Of a DNA stretch of 5,027 nt, positions 1 to 5,027 are shown in pieces. Numbering within the stretch: position 1 is the stretch's first letter; each line of letters starts with the position of its first letter. The notes beneath the pieces were generated by a model. It had not been told where the DNA came from and made no database searches. It saw only the letters and a program-made list of their open reading frames with translations. Origin of the DNA: an uncultured Clostridia bacterium (GTDB taxonomy: Bacteria > Bacillota > Clostridia > Acetivibrionales > CALMWN01); the NCBI GenBank assembly GCA_937873555.1, contig CALMWN010000314.1, positions 1 to 5,027 on the forward strand, in the 5' to 3' direction. Position numbers and translations under genes: made by a program.

Positions 1-1
1 T

Positions 2-77
2 TGGTGACCCATAGGGGATTCGAACCCCTGTTACCGCCGTGAAAGGGCGGTGTCTTAGGCCGCTTGACCAATGGGCC
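2..77 (-). tRNA. tRNA-Glu (anticodon TTC)
   Basis: On the minus strand this folds as a complete cloverleaf. The acceptor arms GGCCCAT and ATGGGTC pair over 7 bp with one G-U, followed by discriminator A at position 5 and an encoded CCA at 4-2. The anticodon stem CCGCC/GGCGG encloses the loop CTTTCAC, with anticodon TTC at 43-41, which reads Glu codons GAA and GAG. The T arm carries the expected TTCGAAT loop on a 5-bp stem. Length without CCA is 73 nt. It has its own promoter at 144-116. No feature suggests that it is defective. Confidence 0.97.
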
Positions 78-115
78 GACTACTTGTTTTGCCGGCTGTC
101 AGACCGACAAAATAT

Positions 116-144
116 ATTCTAACGGGGAAAGGGTAAAAAGTCAA
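116..144 (-). promoter_or_regulatory. Sigma-70-type promoter of tRNA-Glu
   Basis: On the minus strand, -35 TTGACT (144-139) and -10 TAGAAT (121-116) are separated by exactly 17 nt. Five of six bases match the consensus in each box. The expected start point is about position 109, giving a leader of about 32 nt before the mature tRNA 5' end at 77. The sequence between the boxes is T/C-rich on the transcribed-sense strand. Confidence 0.85.
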
Positions 145-209
145 GCAAAATGTTCAAAAATTATCAAGAATTTTATACCAGCTTGCAATCCCCCTTGTCC
201 AACGTACTT

Positions 210-250
210 AAGCTGCAAAGTGTCGGATTTCTCCAACACTTTGCAAGCTT
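210..250. other. Long imperfect hairpin with GNRA-type loop
   Basis: Arms 210-227 and 232-250 pair over 18 positions with a single bulged base at 245 and one G-T wobble. On the minus strand the loop is GAAA, a GNRA tetraloop closed by A-T. The hairpin sits immediately after the CCA of the tRNA-Lys-like sequence in the minus direction, where a tRNA transcript terminator would be expected. However, no T-tract follows on that strand (the next bases are AAGTACG), and only TTTT is present on the plus side. It may be a decayed terminator, an RNA-processing or stability hairpin, or a copy of a dispersed intergenic palindrome. Confidence 0.6.
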
Positions 251-251
251 T

Positions 252-340
252 TGGTGAGCCATTCGCGACTCGAACGCGGGATACCTTGATTAAAAGTCAC
301 AGGCAAGGCTTTTTCCGCGTCCTAACCAGTTATATTCTGT
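252..340 (-). pseudogene. Degenerate tRNA-Lys (TTT)-like sequence
   Basis: The 3' half is clearly tRNA-Lys-like on the minus strand. It has a CTTTTAA anticodon loop (296-290, anticodon TTT at 294-292), the T loop TTCGAGT on a mostly paired stem, an acceptor 3' strand ATGGCTC (262-256), discriminator A and encoded CCA. The 5' half does not fit. The expected GAGCCAT acceptor strand is absent, and the D region keeps a recognisable AACTGGTTAG but its flanks do not pair. About ten extra bases (AAAAAGCCTTG-like) lie before the anticodon arm, whose outer pairs are broken. I infer a dead gene or a 3' tRNA fragment left by integration, not a working tRNA. The exact 5' limit is uncertain. Confidence 0.7.
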
Positions 341-405
341 TATATCATTTTTTAACAAGTCTTGATTTTCAAGGTTTTCACAGTTTTACAAATTCTAATG
401 AGAGT

Positions 406-458
406 AAGGCAATCTCAAACAGAGCAGAAATTTTGTCTGGATTTGAAATTGCCTTTTT
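406..458. terminator. Terminator-like hairpin after the sulfatase operon
   Basis: Arms 406-419 and 442-455 form a 14-bp stem with one wobble position, and a small inner CAGA/TCTG pairing sits in the 22-base loop. The stem begins 15 nt after the stop codon of the last sulfatase gene, the usual place for the operon's terminator. The T-tract (454-458) lies on the plus-strand side. In the operon's own direction the stem is followed by ACTCTC, not a U-run. It may act weakly or bidirectionally, or mainly as a 3'-end stabilising hairpin for the operon mRNA. Confidence 0.6.
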
Positions 459-469
459 ATATTGTTAAC

Positions 470-1951
470 CTACATTCCTCTTGTGCTAAAACTCCTGTAG
501 TCATCGTTCAAAGGGACTGTATCTGCTGTACGGATATACCAGCGGAGCATTTGAGCTTCCAGTGCAGCTCTTACCTCACTGTAACCCTTGTCATGGTATA
601 CATTATTACATTCTTTCATATCCTTTACCAAATCATATAGTTCATTTTCACCTGACGTTCTCAACACCAATTTGTTGGTCAGGCTACGTATCATAGTGGT
701 GCGGCATACACTCTGGGGATATTCTTTCTGTTGCATTACTTTTGGATAATAAATGTTTTTTTCATTCAACAGTCCATTCCCTCGTGGCTGATATTCGAAG
801 CACCGTTCATCCTGGTTGTCGTAGCCCCCTTCCGCAAACACATACCGTTCCAGATCCCCTGCCTCTCCTCCCAGTTGGGGTACCAGAGACTGGGCAAAAT
901 GGGTGTGTCCTGCTTTGATTCCTGCCAGTTCTAGTACAGTAGGCATGATATCAAAAAGTTCTACCTGCTCACCGACCACATGCCCGGCTTTATTGCCCGG
1001 AGTCTTTATCAGTAAAGGCACTCGGAGTAACATGTCATCCATGGCATTAGGCCACTTCTCCACCAGCCCGTAATTACCATACCAGTCCCCATGATCCGAG
1101 GAGGCAATGAGGGTGGTATTTTTAAAGAGTCTCTTTTCATCCAGTGTGTTCATCAACTCCCCTAGAAGGAAGTCCACATAGCTGTTCATTCCCAGATAGG
1201 TAGCATAGACCTTTGCCATAAATTCCGGCTCCAGTTGATCAAGCCTCCTGTATTTGCGGATCAGTTCCACGTAGGAGGGCTTCCCTGAAGTTTCTTCAGG
1301 CTGAACCAAATGATCCTTCAAGAGCGCAGGGTCATACATGTTGTGGAACCTTTCCAGTGCATCGTAGGGCGCATGGGGCATAATGATGGGTAGGAACAAC
1401 ATGAAAGGCTTATCGCCTTCCTTCCAGTTATTAAGATAGTCAATAGCTCTAGCAATTTCTTCATCCAGGGCAGCCTCTTCTCCGTCATCCTCTACCGGCG
1501 AGAACAGAAAGGAATAATACTTGGGATCTTCCAGTTGGTAGGGGTTAGTCCAACCGTGGACGTGCCCATGCTTCCGGCTGGGTCTGGTACGGTAGCCATT
1601 TCGCTTTTCCTCGATATCACCACAGATTTCATCCAGATATTCCTGAGAATATAGATCGTTCTTACCAAACCATTGGATATCATAGCCTGCATTCTTCAGA
1701 TACCGGAATAGGCTGGGCTCATGGGTTCTGAGAAGATGCCACAGGGATCGGTGCCCCATGTTATGTACATATAAACCCGTCATGAGGCTGCACCGGGACG
1801 GGGAGCACACAGGGTTCTGTACAAGGCAGTTTTCAAAGCGTACTCCTTCTTCAGCCAACCGGTCATAGTTCGGCATTTTTACCGTAGGGTTTCCATAGCA
1901 TGAGACACTCGAAGCACTCATCTCATCCGGAAAGAAAAATACAAAGTTCAT
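470..1951 (-). CDS. Cytoplasmic sulfatase, PDEM/GKND subtype
   Basis: This is a 493-residue alkaline-phosphatase-fold sulfatase (arylsulfatase A-like family, Pfam Sulfatase), expected to hydrolyse sulfate esters. The formylglycine motif is C49-S-P-S-R53, followed by SLMTG. D9 and E10 in FFPDEM occupy the first metal-ligand pair, and D286-H287 in SSDHGD the second. K97 in FGKND, H193 in MPHAPY and K299 are the likely sulfate-contacting or catalytic residues. The usual GKWH histidine is D99 here. A basic, histidine-rich stretch (about 121-134, containing HGHVH) falls in a region that varies between sulfatases. There is no signal peptide, because the protein starts directly at the first beta strand, so a cytoplasmic site is inferred. 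The ATG is fixed by AGGAGGT 7 nt upstream. It is the third gene of the operon, 46 nt after its neighbour. The family is firm but the substrate is unknown. Confidence 0.93.
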   Translation of the reverse strand: MNFVFFFPDEMSASSVSCYGNPTVKMPNYDRLAEEGVRFENCLVQNPVCSPSRCSLMTGLYVHNMGHRSLWHLLRTHEPSLFRYLKNAGYDIQWFGKNDLYSQEYLDEICGDIEEKRNGYRTRPSRKHGHVHGWTNPYQLEDPKYYSFLFSPVEDDGEEAALDEEIARAIDYLNNWKEGDKPFMLFLPIIMPHAPYDALERFHNMYDPALLKDHLVQPEETSGKPSYVELIRKYRRLDQLEPEFMAKVYATYLGMNSYVDFLLGELMNTLDEKRLFKNTTLIASSDHGDWYGNYGLVEKWPNAMDDMLLRVPLLIKTPGNKAGHVVGEQVELFDIMPTVLELAGIKAGHTHFAQSLVPQLGGEAGDLERYVFAEGGYDNQDERCFEYQPRGNGLLNEKNIYYPKVMQQKEYPQSVCRTTMIRSLTNKLVLRTSGENELYDLVKDMKECNNVYHDKGYSEVRAALEAQMLRWYIRTADTVPLNDDYRSFSTRGM

Positions 1952-1958
1952 ACTGTAG

Positions 1959-1965
1959 ACCTCCT
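1959..1965 (-). promoter_or_regulatory. Ribosome binding site of third sulfatase
   Basis: AGGAGGT on the minus strand lies 7 nt before the ATG at 1951, a near-perfect Shine-Dalgarno site that fixes the start. Confidence 0.85.
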
Positions 1966-1997
1966 ATCTCTGTTTAAATTCCCTATGGAATGATAGT

Positions 1998-3476
1998 TTA
2001 CAGATTTTCTTCAAATATGATTCCAGGCCCATACGGAGCATGTGCAACCATAATGTAAGGATTAATGCACACATCCTTATGTTCATAGGCAAAGCGCCAA
2101 AGCTTCATGCACATTTCCCTGACTACCCCATCATATCGGGGATCCCCTATCAGGTTATACATCTGATGTGGATCTTCCGTTAGATGATACAACTCATCAT
2201 AGTCAAATCCGTTGTATACGTATTTCCATTCCTTTGTCATAACGGATCTCTGGATTCCATAAAGCTCATTTCCATTGGTCTGAGTGTATATTTCACTTCT
2301 CCAATTTACAGGTTTTTGCCCTTCCAGCAGTGGCACGAGGCTGTATCCCGAAAAGCTCCTATCCGCACGAATTTCCAGCATTTCAAGGATTGTAGGCGCC
2401 ATGTCTGCCAGCGTCACAAAATGATTTATTTGCTCCCCTTTGATCCCCCCCGATCCCGGCCGGCGTATCAATAATGGGATATGATAGGCAGAATTGAAAC
2501 AAGGCAAGCCTTTTGCCCACAAGCCATGCTCTCCCACATAATCTCCATGGTCAGAGGTATAAATAACAATGGTATCCTCCAATTCTCCCTTTTGCTCCAG
2601 CGCTTTGAGCAGTTCTCCAAAGAGATGGTCCTCATAGGTACAGAAGGCAAGGTAATGGAGAATGGACTTCCGGTGCTCCATTTCCGTCAGCTGGCTGTAC
2701 CGGTCTTTTGTCCTGCGGTAAAGCGCCGGCTTGTTTTCCATGGAATCGTAAAAGTCTTCAGGAAGCTTAATATCTTCTATATTGTACATATCAAGAAATC
2801 TTTTGGGGACATAGTACGGATCATGCGGGCCCAGTGTACCGACAAAGTGGCACCAGGGTTTTTCGGAAGCCTCTCTTTGCAATATAGTTCTCACTGCATT
2901 TTCCACGACCGTCCCATCATTGAAAGGGTTCTCACGCTCACCATACTGGACGTACAAAGGGTAACCCGGCCTAATGATCTGCGCTTCCATCCGGGGTTCT
3001 TCCCCTTTGCATATACCCGGCTGTCCATAATATTTTTCCCATTCATAGGGATCGGGCGGAATCCGGTGTCCTTCGGACTTTTTACATTCATAAACGGGAT
3101 ATGTCATTTCCCATCCTCTGTCCGCCGGGGTTTCCTCTGCGCTGACATGCCATTTGCCCGTATAGAAAAGCCTGTAGCCTGCCTCCCGGAGGTCATCGCT
3201 CCAAAGACGGGTATTGTCGTACAATCCCCTGGACAGCGTGTTTCCTACCTCCACATTGTTCCACACTCCATGCTCCGTAGGATAGAGGCCGGTAAAAAAG
3301 GTTGCTCTGGATGGACAGCAGTGAGGCGCAGGACAGTAGGCCTCGGTAAATATTGCAGCCTCCTTTGCAAACCGGTCCAGGTTGGGAGTAAAGGCTCTTT
3401 TAAACGGAGGCGCCATATCCCACCTTTGATGATCCGTCATAAAAATCAGAAGATTCGGTTTTTTTTCAACATTCAT
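1998..3476 (-). CDS. Cytoplasmic arylsulfatase A-like sulfatase (TDxQR type)
   Basis: This is a 492-residue sulfatase with the full formylglycine motif C53-C54-P-S-R57 followed by ATFFTG. C53 is the residue expected to become formylglycine. Other active-site residues visible are D15 in MTDHQRWD, K108 and H110 in TGKWH, H218 in GPHDP, D309-H310 in TSDHGD and K322. This is the most canonical sulfate-binding set of the three paralogues. The C-terminal part (about 390-470) carries the usual SEIYTQ and EWKYVYN strands and a DPxxxYNL segment of the C-terminal subdomain. No signal peptide is present, so action on an imported sulfated sugar is inferred. I chose the ATG at 3476 because GGAGGAG lies 5 nt upstream. 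The frame is open to a TTG at 3530, but that start lacks a good ribosome site and would add 18 residues before the fold. It resembles many proteins annotated as arylsulfatase or choline-sulfatase-like, and sulfated-sugar specificity is unproven. Confidence 0.93.
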   Translation of the reverse strand: MNVEKKPNLLIFMTDHQRWDMAPPFKRAFTPNLDRFAKEAAIFTEAYCPAPHCCPSRATFFTGLYPTEHGVWNNVEVGNTLSRGLYDNTRLWSDDLREAGYRLFYTGKWHVSAEETPADRGWEMTYPVYECKKSEGHRIPPDPYEWEKYYGQPGICKGEEPRMEAQIIRPGYPLYVQYGERENPFNDGTVVENAVRTILQREASEKPWCHFVGTLGPHDPYYVPKRFLDMYNIEDIKLPEDFYDSMENKPALYRRTKDRYSQLTEMEHRKSILHYLAFCTYEDHLFGELLKALEQKGELEDTIVIYTSDHGDYVGEHGLWAKGLPCFNSAYHIPLLIRRPGSGGIKGEQINHFVTLADMAPTILEMLEIRADRSFSGYSLVPLLEGQKPVNWRSEIYTQTNGNELYGIQRSVMTKEWKYVYNGFDYDELYHLTEDPHQMYNLIGDPRYDGVVREMCMKLWRFAYEHKDVCINPYIMVAHAPYGPGIIFEENL

Positions 3477-3481
3477 TACGT

Positions 3482-3488
3482 CTCCTCC
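3482..3488 (-). promoter_or_regulatory. Ribosome binding site deciding second sulfatase start
   Basis: GGAGGAG on the minus strand is followed by ACGTA and then the ATG at 3476. This selects the inner ATG over the upstream in-frame TTG at 3530. Confidence 0.85.
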
Positions 3489-3559
3489 ATAGTCAAGTAA
3501 ACTTTCGGGATAACACCCTTGCCTTTCCAAGTCAGCACTATCTCGAATTCGATCCTTCC

Positions 3560-4903
3560 TTATTCAAAATCATCCATCCTTGGGCTGATGATAGTTAACT
3601 TATTTGCTACGGCTCCCTCCGGTTTGGGTATCCTGTATCCGGATGTGAGCAGGGGATCCTCCGTTTCCTTCATCCATTGCCCAAGCTTCAGGGATAATTC
3701 CTTGTAAATTTCCTTATATCTTGGATCCCGGACGCGGTTTTCCCTCTCCACCGGGTCCGTATACAGATCGAAAAGCATCTCTCGTTCCTTGTATTCCGTC
3801 AAATATCCGCTTTCCAGTAAAAAATCCTTGCTCAAGCAGTCATCCATATTCGCCGGGACAACATCGTTATGGTAATCATAAAAACGGATCAGCTTGTATC
3901 TTTCGGTCCGGATACAGCGCATCGGTTCATAGGCTGCATGATACGTAACCTCGGAGAATATTTCGTTTCTAACTTTCTCCGCCCTCCCTTCGAGAAGCGG
4001 AAGCAGGGAAACCCCCTGCAGCCATTCAGGCTTTTCAAGCTGCATCATATCACACAGGGTCGGGAATATGTCAAGCTGTGATACCAATGCGTCCGTAGCC
4101 CTGCCTTTCATTTTGTTGCCCGGATATTTGACAATGAGCGTAACCCCGATTCCGGTATCATACAGATTACACTTCATCCTTGGGAAAGCAATCCCGTGGT
4201 CTGTTGTAAAAATCACCAGTGTATTCTGCTCCATGCCTGACTCCCTGAGAGCCTCCAGCACGATACCGGTACACTTATCTACAACTTTTGCCGACGTAAT
4301 ATACGCCGCCATATCTTCCCGGTTTTGAGAACAATCATAGAGTGGAAACGGTGGAATGACATAATCCGGATTGATCTCTTCATCTACCGGAGGAAACTCC
4401 CTATGTGTATTGAACATTCCGAAAGAAAGGAAGAATGGCTTTTTGCAGGAGGTGCTGCCCCGTTCCCTTATGTAGGAAGCTACCGCCCTGGCATTCATTC
4501 TATCCCAGTCCGCCCGATCATCCTTCGTGGCTCCCATGTTATAGTTCTGATCCTGGAGTACCTGATCGTACCCGATCATGGATTCCTCCGGTGCCTCATG
4601 TTGTATGCCGCACAGTACAGTTTCCATGCCCTGTGCCTTTAAAAATTGGACAATATGCTTACTATAATCATTTAACTTCCATCCCCTGTGCGCCAGTCCC
4701 AGCATGCCACAGGAATGGGGCGACATCCCCGTCAGCAATCCAGCCCTGCTTGGGGAGCAGGAAGGTCCGGCATTGTAACAATGCCGGAACAGAATCCCTT
4801 CACCGGCAAGTCGCATGATATTTGGGGTAGGTATATTGTATCCATACGGCTGGAACCATCTTCCGCTATCGTGAGTGTGTATGTACAAAATATTCACTGT
4901 CAT
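3560..4903 (-). CDS. Heparan N-sulfatase (sulfamidase)-like cytoplasmic sulfatase
   Basis: This is a 447-residue sulfatase and the first gene of the cluster. The formylglycine motif is C49-S-P-S-R53, followed by AGLLTG and then a GMLGLAHRGW segment. From memory of the family, the motif order matches N-sulfoglucosamine sulfohydrolases (SGSH): NTHREF with H167, IFTTDHG with D235-H236 followed by KCNLYD, then PMRCIRTERYKLIR, then DPxxxxN and a closing KLGQWMKETEDP. It therefore may remove N-sulfate from glucosamine residues, but O-sulfatase activity is not excluded. Two oddities stand out. The first metal-ligand pair reads H11-D12 (THDSG) instead of Asp-Asp. The GKxH element reads G-I-Q-H (99-102), so the Lys is lost and the His kept. 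There is no signal peptide. GAGG lies 5 nt before the ATG. Because it sits 45 nt after an upstream terminator, it may depend on read-through. Confidence 0.9.
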   Translation of the reverse strand: MTVNILYIHTHDSGRWFQPYGYNIPTPNIMRLAGEGILFRHCYNAGPSCSPSRAGLLTGMSPHSCGMLGLAHRGWKLNDYSKHIVQFLKAQGMETVLCGIQHEAPEESMIGYDQVLQDQNYNMGATKDDRADWDRMNARAVASYIRERGSTSCKKPFFLSFGMFNTHREFPPVDEEINPDYVIPPFPLYDCSQNREDMAAYITSAKVVDKCTGIVLEALRESGMEQNTLVIFTTDHGIAFPRMKCNLYDTGIGVTLIVKYPGNKMKGRATDALVSQLDIFPTLCDMMQLEKPEWLQGVSLLPLLEGRAEKVRNEIFSEVTYHAAYEPMRCIRTERYKLIRFYDYHNDVVPANMDDCLSKDFLLESGYLTEYKEREMLFDLYTDPVERENRVRDPRYKEIYKELSLKLGQWMKETEDPLLTSGYRIPKPEGAVANKLTIISPRMDDFE

Positions 4904-4908
4904 CCTCG

Positions 4909-4912
4909 CCTC
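4909..4912 (-). promoter_or_regulatory. Ribosome binding site of first sulfatase
   Basis: GAGG on the minus strand lies 5 nt before the ATG at 4903. It is a moderate Shine-Dalgarno site, weaker than those of the two downstream genes. Confidence 0.6.
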
Positions 4913-4945
4913 ATCTTTCTATAGAAATGAAATGATTTTTACCGT

Positions 4946-4983
4946 AAAATTGTGGCAGAGGTTGTTTCAACCTCTGCCACAAT
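4946..4983 (-). terminator. Rho-independent terminator upstream of the sulfatase operon
   Basis: A perfect 16-bp inverted repeat (4949-4964 and 4968-4983) with a 3-base loop is followed on the minus strand by a short TTT run (4948-4946), the last stem base also being T. The core GTGGCAGAGG is GC-rich. This orientation would end a minus-strand transcript entering from beyond the right edge of the window. No T-run follows on the plus strand. The U-run is short, so leakiness into the sulfatase genes is plausible. Confidence 0.75.
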
Positions 4984-5027
4984 CAGTTGTTTCAGTTCAA
5001 TGAACCGAAGATTGTCTTATTTGGCAT
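4984..5027 (-). other. Possible 3' end of an upstream gene
   Basis: All three minus-strand frames entering from the right edge close before the terminator, with stops at 5019-5017, 4999-4997 and 4994-4992. One of these may be the end of an upstream gene served by the hairpin. At most 11 residues would be visible, so neither frame nor product can be assigned. Confidence 0.3.

Larger units (their letters stand above)
78..469. other. Gene-poor spacer between tRNA-Glu and the sulfatase operon
   Basis: No credible protein gene is visible in these 392 bases. The plus-strand open frames here run across the tRNA sequences and have no Shine-Dalgarno site. The stretch holds the tRNA-Glu promoter (116-144), a stable hairpin (210-250), a degenerate tRNA-Lys-like sequence (about 252-340) and a terminator-like hairpin (406-455). 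The remaining AT-rich pieces at 145-209 and 341-405 show nothing I can name, apart from an 8-base copy (181-188) of one arm end of the 210-250 hairpin. Confidence 0.7.

Noticed and set aside
252..340. Working tRNA-Lys
   Set aside because: The acceptor 5' strand and D-stem pairing are missing, and extra bases precede the anticodon arm, so no normal cloverleaf forms.
64..468. Plus-strand open frame of 134 codons across the tRNA region
   Set aside because: It overlaps tRNA-Glu and the tRNA-Lys remnant on the other strand, lacks a ribosome site and has an unstructured Cys/Ser-rich translation.
2481..3500. Long plus-strand open frame (about 339 codons) opposite the second sulfatase
   Set aside because: It has no ribosome site and no recognisable domain, and it lies wholly antisense to a gene with all sulfatase motifs intact. 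It is a shadow frame.
3477..3530. Upstream TTG start adding 18 residues to the second sulfatase
   Set aside because: There is no Shine-Dalgarno site before it, while GGAGGAG sits at ideal distance from the ATG at 3476. The extra residues form no signal peptide.
3543..3552. Perfect 10-bp palindrome TCGAATTCGA in the gap between the first and second sulfatase genes
   Set aside because: It is too short to call an operator, with no second copy seen near the other genes. It is likely chance around an EcoRI-type site.
4921..5027. Riboswitch or T-box leader ahead of the sulfatase operon
   Set aside because: Only a simple perfect hairpin with a short U-run is present. There is no conserved aptamer sequence or alternative antiterminator pairing within the window.

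Overview
The window looks like chromosomal DNA of a Gram-positive, Firmicutes-type bacterium. A clostridial (Lachnospiraceae-like) or Paenibacillus-like host is the best guess. The reasons are strong purine-rich Shine-Dalgarno sites (GGAGGAG, AGGAGGT), a tRNA gene with encoded CCA and a textbook TTGACT-17-TAGAAT promoter, and protein styles common in Firmicutes sulfatases. Genus-level assignment is not possible from the sequence alone.

Layout. Everything clearly genic lies on the minus strand. From right to left: 4984-5027 is probably the tail end of, or spacer after, an upstream gene. A perfect 16-bp hairpin at 4949-4983 with a short U-run looks like that unit's terminator. Then come three sulfatase genes in tandem (4903-3560, 3476-1998, 1951-470), separated by 83 and 46 nt with no promoter I can defend between them. 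They are best read as one operon. A long hairpin at 406-455 lies 15 nt after the last stop codon. The 392-base gene-poor stretch 78-469 also holds a decayed tRNA-Lys(TTT)-like sequence (about 252-340), an 18-bp hairpin with a GNRA-type tetraloop (210-250) and the promoter of tRNA-Glu(TTC). The tRNA-Glu gene (77-2) closes the window at the left.

How the genes work together. All three proteins carry the Cys-type sulfatase signature (C-x-P-S-R), in which the Cys is converted to formylglycine. They therefore need a maturase (anSME or FGE type), and none is encoded here. None has a signal peptide, so they should act in the cytoplasm on sulfated mono- or oligosaccharides that have been imported. 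The three are clearly different subtypes. The first resembles heparan N-sulfatase (SGSH-like), the second is an arylsulfatase A-like protein of the TDxQR type, and the third is of the PDEM/GKND type. The natural inference is stepwise removal of chemically different sulfate groups from one imported glycan fragment, possibly a glycosaminoglycan. The substrate itself cannot be proved from the sequence.

The most interesting points are the divergent metal- and sulfate-binding residues across the three paralogues, the tRNA-Lys remnant that could mark the end of an integrated island carrying the sulfatases, and the lack of a clear promoter between the upstream terminator and the operon. I see no transposon, CRISPR array or clear riboswitch.
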